A stretch of DNA of 27,389 bases from Cyclobacteriaceae bacterium (lineage in GTDB: Bacteria > Bacteroidota > Bacteroidia > Cytophagales > Cyclobacteriaceae), in assembly GCA_021648745.1 (NCBI GenBank), contig JAKISE010000036.1, positions 1 to 27,389 of the forward strand. The letters run 5' to 3'. The notes below the pieces were generated by a model that was not told the origin of the DNA, searched no databases, and worked only from the letters and a program-made list of their open reading frames with translations. This document shows, piece after piece, positions 22,559-27,389 of the stretch. Numbering within the stretch: position 1 is the stretch's first letter; each line of letters starts with the position of its first letter. Both the position numbers and the translations under genes were made by a program.

Positions 22559-23386
22559 ATGAGTTACCAAGAATATACGATCACCTGTGCTTCGGGGTTC
22601 ATAGAAATTCTTATTGCTGAATTTTCACAATTAGGCTTTGATACTTTCCAAGAAAACGAGCTTGGTTTTATCACTTATTTAGAAGGTGAAATGGACGATT
22701 CATTACTAGAAGGCATATCGAATCGTTATGCAAAGTCTGCTCAGTTTACCTATGGTATTAAAAAAATCATTAAGCAAAACTGGAATAAGGAATGGGAAAA
22801 AAACTATGACCCCATCGTTATTGATGAGTCCTGTATTGTAAAAGCACCCTTTCACACAGATTTACCCGCATACCCAGTTGAGTTGATTATTACGCCCAAA
22901 ATGAGTTTTGGAACTGGCCACCACGAAACTACTCACTTAATGTTGGCAGAAATATTAACATTAGATTTAAAGGCAAAATCTGTGATGGATGCAGGAACAG
23001 GCACCGGTGTGTTGGCCATTTTGGCTAAAAAACAAGGAGCTAGTTCTGTTTTTGCCTACGATATTGATGAGTGGTGTGTAGAAAACACAACTGAAAATGC
23101 AGAGGTAAATGGGGTGGAGATAGAGGTTTTAAAAGCATCAATTGAAGACCTTGATCTTTCGAATGGCTATGACATTGTATTGGCCAATATCAACAAAAAT
23201 ATATTGCTTAGTCAAATGAGTTATTATAAAAAGGCTTTGAATAAAGGAGGCAGCTTGCTTTTAAGTGGCTTTTACGAGGCAGACTTAGAAGATATAAAAC
23301 GCAGTGCCACTGAAAACGGGCTAGTCATTCAACATCATATAGTGCGCAATAATTGGACATTAGCTCGTTTTAGTAAAGAAACCTAA
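22559..23386 (+). CDS. prmA: Ribosomal protein L11 methyltransferase
   Basis: An S-adenosylmethionine-dependent methyltransferase of 275 aa that modifies ribosomal protein L11 in the cytoplasm. I start it at MSYQEYT (22559): upstream extension to 22499 would overlap the preceding gene. The PrmA signature MSFGTGHHETTHLML is at 115-129, the SAM motif DAGTGTGVLAILAKKQGA at 144-161, YDID at 167-170 and the catalytic-site LANINKN at 208-214. The N-terminal L11-binding domain is shorter than in E. coli PrmA (about 293 aa) but present. It is the last gene of the tpiA cluster; a palindromic element begins 22 bases after its stop. Confidence 0.95.
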   Translation: MSYQEYTITCASGFIEILIAEFSQLGFDTFQENELGFITYLEGEMDDSLLEGISNRYAKSAQFTYGIKKIIKQNWNKEWEKNYDPIVIDESCIVKAPFHTDLPAYPVELIITPKMSFGTGHHETTHLMLAEILTLDLKAKSVMDAGTGTGVLAILAKKQGASSVFAYDIDEWCVENTTENAEVNGVEIEVLKASIEDLDLSNGYDIVLANINKNILLSQMSYYKKALNKGGSLLLSGFYEADLEDIKRSATENGLVIQHHIVRNNWTLARFSKET

Positions 23387-23407
23387 TTAGAGTCTGTCCA
23401 TAAACTC

Positions 23408-23531
23408 AGTGTCTGGTTCAGAAAGTTCGCTATCAAGGCTTGTGAAATTTAAAAAAAGTGGGGTTTCCTTTTGGAAATGAGCATTTTTTAAATGAGTGTA
23501 ACGAAGATAGCAGACTTTTTGGGCAGGCACT
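23408..23531. repeat. MITE-like imperfect palindrome between prmA and the penicillin-binding protein gene
   Basis: The ends AGTGTCTGGTTCAGAAAG (23408) and GACTTTTTGGGCAGGCACT (to 23531) are inverted repeats with mismatches, and both carry GCTATC/GATAGC. Inside, GTTTCC-TTTT-GGAAAT forms the tip and ATTTAAAAAA pairs with TTTTTTAAAT. The whole ~124 bp can fold as one hairpin. There is no ORF. It sits in the 255-base gap 23387-23641; the rest of the gap holds only the promoter noted next. Confidence 0.6.
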
Positions 23532-23583
23532 AATTATGCAATATTCCCTCCACAAGCAGGGTAACAAATTCTAACTAATTAAC

Positions 23584-23616
23584 TTGCAACACACAAGAAT
23601 GCCTTGTTTACTTTTG
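23584..23616 (+). promoter_or_regulatory. Promoter of the penicillin-binding protein gene
   Basis: TTG (23584-23586) and TACTTTTG (23609-23616) with a 22-base spacer fit the Bacteroidota -33/-7 pattern, the spacer being at the long end. The -7 element lies 25 bases before the ATG at 23642. Confidence 0.5.
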
Positions 23617-23641
23617 GGTTATTTTCTTGCTAACCGTCCGA

Positions 23642-25891
23642 ATGAAGAAACTCCTTTTAAAAATTATTAGTTTTCTTGTTTTAGCTGCCGTTATTGGTCC
23701 CATTGTGTTCTTTTTTATGGTGCTTAAAGGTTTTTTCGGACCTCTCCCTACAGAAGATGAGCTGCAAGACATCAATCATTTGGAGGCCAGCATTGTGTTA
23801 GATGCCAATGGGCAACAGGTAGGTAAATTTTATGTGCAAGATCGATCTGCCGTTGGGTATTCAGAAATAAGCCCTAAGCTAATCAACGGATTAGTTGCTA
23901 CTGAAGACCAACGGTTTTTTGAGCACCAAGGCATTGATTTAAGGAGCTTGGGAAGGGTTGTGATAAAATCCATTTTGCTACAGAAAGGGTCTGGTGGTGG
24001 AAGTACGCTCACACAACAGTTAGTTAAAAATCTATTCCCTCGTAAAAATTACAAAGCATTTTACTACCCTATTAATAAAATGCGAGAGCTTATAACTGCG
24101 TATAAGTTGGAGCAAATTTACACCAAAGAAGAGCTCTTGGAACTCTATCTAAATACGGTTTCATTTGGCGAAGATGTGTATGGTATTGAATCAGCTTCTA
24201 AGCGGTATTTTAATGTATCATCAAAAAAGCTAAATCAACAACAAGCGGCTGTGTTGGTAGGCATGTTAAAGGCCACTACTTCGTATAATCCCTTTCGTCA
24301 CCCTGATGCTTCCCTAAAACGCAGAAACTTAGTGCTAGCTCAAATGGTAAAACAAGAAATGCTTACTCAAACCGAATGTGATTCGCTTAAAAAGTTGCCA
24401 TTAGAAACTGATTATCAAAAGCCAAGAGGGATGCTGGCTCCTTATTTTTTAGCCACCATTCGAAAAAAAACGAATGCCTTTTTAGAAGGTTACAATTCAG
24501 CCAATGAAACAGAATTATCTCTTACTAAAAGCGGCATAAAAATATATACTACATTAGATGCCATAATGCAGAAGTACGCTGAGCAAGCCATGCGTGCACA
24601 TATGGAAAAACTGCAAGCCCTTTTTGATAGGCATTGGAACGGCACTTTGTGGACAGCAAACCCGAAGTTGCTACAAAAAGAACTTAATAAAATAGCCAAT
24701 GGAAGAAGTGATTCTGAACTAAGAGCGGCATCAGAAATAAACGTATTTGATTGGGCTAGTTCAGCGACCAAAGTGATGAGCCCATTGGACTCACTCAAAC
24801 ACCATCTAGCTCAACTCCAAGCTGGATTTTTAGCCATGCAACCAAGTAATGGAGCTATTAAAGCGTGGGTTGGTGGCATAGATTATACATATTTCCCTTA
24901 CGACCATGTGGCTGAGAACGCAAAACGACAAGTGGGTTCTACTTTTAAGCCCTTGGTGTATGCAACGGCCTTAGAAAATAAGGTATCGCCTTGTACCTAT
25001 TTTAAAGCCAAACAACAAAGTTTTGAGGTAAAAGAAGGTGAATGGAAAACCGCCAACGACCATGGAAACTATGAAGGCAAATACTCTATGAAGGGAGCCT
25101 TAGAAGAATCTGTAAACACCGTAGCTGTTAATCTTTTAAATGAAGTAGGCATATCAACCACCATTACCCAAGCACGCAACATGGGCATTCATTCTAGCAT
25201 GCCTGAAGTGCCTTCACTGGCATTGGGTGTTGCAAGTATTTCTATTCAAGAAATGGTAGCTGCCTATTGCACGTTTGTAAACGGAGGTTATAAAATTAGG
25301 CCTCACGCCATTTTGAGAATAGAAGATAAGAATGGCAACATTTTATACGAATACAAAGAGGCTAGCAAAGTGAGGGCATTAAGTGCTAAAACAGCAGCTC
25401 AAATGACGAAGCTGCTACAAGGGGTTGTAGATGATGGCACTGGCAGGTCAATAAGAACACGCTATAAATTAACCAACCCTATGGGAGGCAAAACGGGCAC
25501 AACCCAAGGCAATGCCGATGGTTGGTTTATGGCCATTACACCCCATTTGGTTTCAGGTACCTGGGTGGGAGGTGTTTACCCTGCGATTCGGTTTAGAGAT
25601 ACTAGCCTCGGTCAAGGCGCTACTATGGCCTTACCAATTTGGGCTGGGTTCTACCAACAACTAAATGCGGATAATGCCTTTAATTATTACACAAAACCTA
25701 GCTTTAAATCAATGCCTCAAAGTTGGGCAGATGAGTTAGACTGCGACCCATTTAAGGAAGAATTTATACTGCGTAAATGGCTTTTCCCAAATCGTAAAAA
25801 CAAGGATAAAAATGCTGCTAAAGAAGAAAAAAGTAAGGAAAACAAAGAGGGCGTGTTAAAGAAGATTGGTAAGTGGTTTAAGAAAGATTAA
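23642..25891 (+). CDS. Class A penicillin-binding protein (PBP1A type)
   Basis: A bifunctional peptidoglycan synthase of 749 aa anchored by one N-terminal helix (about residues 4-28). I use the ATG at 23642, since the in-frame TTG at 23627 adds only five residues. The GT51 glycosyltransferase domain has catalytic E88 in ATEDQRFFEHQGID and GSGGGSTLTQQLVKNLF at 116-132. The transpeptidase has S433 in GSTFK (432-436), SVN at 490-492 and KTGT at 617-620. The tail (about 715-749) is lysine-rich and probably disordered. The overall order matches PBP1A/1B-type enzymes, and catalytic residues are complete. It appears monocistronic with its own promoter. Confidence 0.95.
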   Translation: MKKLLLKIISFLVLAAVIGPIVFFFMVLKGFFGPLPTEDELQDINHLEASIVLDANGQQVGKFYVQDRSAVGYSEISPKLINGLVATEDQRFFEHQGIDLRSLGRVVIKSILLQKGSGGGSTLTQQLVKNLFPRKNYKAFYYPINKMRELITAYKLEQIYTKEELLELYLNTVSFGEDVYGIESASKRYFNVSSKKLNQQQAAVLVGMLKATTSYNPFRHPDASLKRRNLVLAQMVKQEMLTQTECDSLKKLPLETDYQKPRGMLAPYFLATIRKKTNAFLEGYNSANETELSLTKSGIKIYTTLDAIMQKYAEQAMRAHMEKLQALFDRHWNGTLWTANPKLLQKELNKIANGRSDSELRAASEINVFDWASSATKVMSPLDSLKHHLAQLQAGFLAMQPSNGAIKAWVGGIDYTYFPYDHVAENAKRQVGSTFKPLVYATALENKVSPCTYFKAKQQSFEVKEGEWKTANDHGNYEGKYSMKGALEESVNTVAVNLLNEVGISTTITQARNMGIHSSMPEVPSLALGVASISIQEMVAAYCTFVNGGYKIRPHAILRIEDKNGNILYEYKEASKVRALSAKTAAQMTKLLQGVVDDGTGRSIRTRYKLTNPMGGKTGTTQGNADGWFMAITPHLVSGTWVGGVYPAIRFRDTSLGQGATMALPIWAGFYQQLNADNAFNYYTKPSFKSMPQSWADELDCDPFKEEFILRKWLFPNRKNKDKNAAKEEKSKENKEGVLKKIGKWFKKD

Positions 25892-25931
25892 TGTATTATT
25901 ATAACAATCAATCGACCAATAATTTTAATAA

Positions 25932-26075
25932 ATGAACCAACTAAAACACAATAAACAGCGAGCTTCTTTGGCAATCAACATTATTGCAGGAGTACTGATT
26001 TTTGAGGTTGCGATGCTAATTTCTGATTTTTCCAATACCAATTATTACAAACAGTGGCTGATGGTGGAGAAATAA
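25932..26075 (+). CDS. Small membrane ORF, possibly a truncated DUF4328-like protein
   Basis: A 47-codon ORF that is too short for routine calling. It begins MNQLKHNKQRASLAINII, has one hydrophobic helix (about residues 14-31, IIAGVLIFEVAMLIS) and ends NYYKQWLMVEK. The opening (basic residues then a helix) resembles, from memory, the N-terminus of multi-helix DUF4328 membrane proteins, so it may be a remnant of a longer gene. Alternatively it is a genuine single-span microprotein. No further coding similarity is visible in 26076-26194 before the peroxidase gene. Confidence 0.4.
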   Translation: MNQLKHNKQRASLAINIIAGVLIFEVAMLISDFSNTNYYKQWLMVEK

Positions 26076-26194
26076 CTGATACTGCTTAATTGTTAAAAAT
26101 ATTGAGTGAACCTGCGCTCAAAAAACTTGTAATTCGTTATTATTATAGGAGTTATTTTTCATGCTCCAAAGAGCAATTCTAATTGTAAACCATT

Positions 26195-27082
26195 ATGCAA
26201 AAATCCATCTTTATTGAAGGGGCAAATTCTACTGTTTTTATAGAAGGCTTATTATTAAAAAATACCGTTTCTAAGAATATAATAGAACTGGTCGCGTGTA
26301 TTAAAAAACTAGAAACCAACTCGTTACATATTGTTGTTGCATTTAGCAAAAAGGCATGGAATTTAGTCCAACCAAAATGGTCTCCCAAGGAGTTGGAGCC
26401 TTTTAAAACTGTAAATGGTGTAGCCAACTATTCAATGCCTGCAACCCAAACGGATATTTTTATTTGGGCACATAGCAATTCTATAGGCGAACTCTTCGAT
26501 TTAAAAAAAGAAATTCAAGAAAAGGCTATAGGCATTTTTGATATTACAGTTATGCAAGATGGTTTTCAGTACCATGATTCTAGAGATTTAATGGGATTTG
26601 TAGATGGTTCTGCTAACCCCAAAGAAGATGAAAGAATGAAGGCCGCATTAATACCTAAAGGAGAAGTGGGCGAACAAGGGTCTTATGTGTTTGCTCAAAA
26701 ATGGAAGCATGACCTCAGCGCTTTTAATGACATTCCTGAACATGTCCAGGAAAAAATAATTGGAAGAACCAAAAAAGAGAGTATCGAGCTAGAAGGCGAA
26801 GACATGCCTAAGAACTCTCACGTAAGCAGAACCGATGTAAAGCTAGATGGGGAGGCAATGAAAATTTACAGGCGGAGTTACCCGTATGGAGACATTATAA
26901 ATAATGGCCTCTATTTTCTAGCTTTTGCTTGCAGTATTAAACGTATTGATATACAACTTCGTAGCATGGTTGGAGATACAGAAGATAAGATTCACGACCG
27001 GCTCATGGAGTTTTCAGCCCCGCTTACAGGAAGTTACTTTTTTGCCCCATCAGATACCGATTTAAGAACAATTATTGGCTAG
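26195..27082 (+). CDS. DyP-type heme peroxidase
   Basis: A 295-aa dye-decolorizing peroxidase, probably class P/B (YfeX-like), which oxidises substrates with hydrogen peroxide using heme. The family hallmark GxxDG is GFVDG at 134-138, with distal Asp137; ANPKED follows. The proximal heme ligand is H209 in KNSHVSR and the distal Arg is within YRRSYPYG (R226/R227). The C-terminal GLYFLAFACSIKRI and Phe/Tyr-rich SYFFAPS end are typical. No Tat signal is seen, so it is cytosolic or loaded into an encapsulin nanocompartment, as some relatives are; no encapsulin gene is in the window. It is monocistronic in this view. Confidence 0.93.
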   Translation: MQKSIFIEGANSTVFIEGLLLKNTVSKNIIELVACIKKLETNSLHIVVAFSKKAWNLVQPKWSPKELEPFKTVNGVANYSMPATQTDIFIWAHSNSIGELFDLKKEIQEKAIGIFDITVMQDGFQYHDSRDLMGFVDGSANPKEDERMKAALIPKGEVGEQGSYVFAQKWKHDLSAFNDIPEHVQEKIIGRTKKESIELEGEDMPKNSHVSRTDVKLDGEAMKIYRRSYPYGDIINNGLYFLAFACSIKRIDIQLRSMVGDTEDKIHDRLMEFSAPLTGSYFFAPSDTDLRTIIG

Positions 27083-27263
27083 GCTTTTGGTGCTAATTCT
27101 CTTGAAATAGCTAGGATGTTACTTTTGTTAAAAGAGAGCGGCTCTACATTAAATTTTTCATATACCGCTTTAGGAATCCCCAAATCAGCAACATATATTT
27201 CGGTTGATGTAGGAAGGTCAAATAGGACTTTTTTAGGGTACGCTAAGGTTAACCTTGTCTGCT
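27083..27263. other. Gap after the DyP peroxidase, no supported gene
   Basis: A possible -7 element TACTTTTG lies at 27120-27127 but has no -33 partner at the usual distance (nearest TTG leaves 15 bases). An ORF starting at 27116 runs into the repeat copy 3 and resembles nothing. I see no hairpin of note. Confidence 0.4.
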
Positions 27264-27389
27264 TTAAACCCGAATTATGCGATAGGGTTCGTGATGAGGC
27301 TTTAAGTCACAATAAATCAGGCAGTTTGGATTCGAAAGCATAGCACCGCTATGGTGAGAACACAAACAAAGCAAAGCGACTGATTTGAA
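27264..27389 (+). repeat. ~170-bp palindromic repeat, copy 3 (right part cut off by the window edge)
   Basis: It begins TTTAAACCCGAATTATGC and continues through the left arm; 27311-27389 is identical to 1-79. Together with 80-123 of copy 1 it would restore the whole element seen complete at 4768-4938. It has the same orientation as copy 1 and is inverted to copy 2. Confidence 0.85.

Noticed and set aside
27116..27343. 75-codon plus-strand ORF near the window end
   Set aside because: Its last third lies in the palindromic repeat, the rest has no recognisable features, and the same repeat is non-coding in the other copies.
1..27389. A circular plasmid or phage genome suggested by identical ends
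   Set aside because: The shared 79 bases are the core of a dispersed repeat with a third copy inside, and the content is chromosomal core metabolism with no replication or phage genes.

Overview
This is a low-GC stretch of a Bacteroidota chromosome, most likely Cytophagales-like. The signs are a C-terminal type IX secretion (T9SS) sorting domain, several promoters with the Bacteroidota -7 consensus TAnnTTTG, a VF530 protein, a DUF6150-like protein, and feoA and feoB as separate adjacent genes. No tRNA, rRNA, CRISPR array or phage module is visible. Most genes are core metabolism: tnaA, acs, feoAB, alr, thrABC, tpiA, prmA and a class A penicillin-binding protein.

Layout. 1-124 is a partial copy of a ~170-bp palindromic repeat. 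179-3583 holds tryptophanase and acetyl-CoA synthetase, followed by a small unknown ORF. 3809-4993 is an accessory island on the minus strand: a REP-associated tyrosine transposase (RAYT), a VF530 gene, three ~31-bp REP-type hairpins (one inside the transposase reading frame) and a complete inverted copy of the ~170-bp repeat. 5005-7299 is feoAB. 7492-11159 pairs an acidic, repeat-containing T9SS-exported protein with a divergent histidine kinase/response regulator operon; four helically phased GTTAAA repeats lie between them. 11182-15698 holds a small exported protein, csaA, alr, an M20 amidohydrolase, a miniature inverted-repeat element and a DJ-1/PfpI-type lipoprotein. 15782-20824 is the threonine operon: promoter, Thr/Ile-rich leader peptide, attenuator-like hairpins, thrA, a palindromic spacer element, thrB and thrC. 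20875-27082 holds a beta-barrel protein, tpiA, a DUF6150-like gene, prmA, a penicillin-binding protein, a small membrane ORF and a DyP-type peroxidase. The window ends inside another copy of the ~170-bp repeat.

How it works together. thrABC is one biosynthetic operon, apparently controlled by ribosome-mediated attenuation on threonine and isoleucine codons. FeoA/FeoB form a ferrous iron uptake unit. The kinase/regulator pair probably controls itself and the exported acidic protein through the shared intergenic repeats.

The most unusual part is the RAYT island. Its three hairpins differ by compensatory base-pair changes, so the fold itself appears to be conserved, and one hairpin is tolerated in frame within the transposase gene. 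The first and last 79 bases of the window are identical and belong to the larger repeat, so the window is probably a contig bounded by a dispersed repeat rather than a circular replicon.
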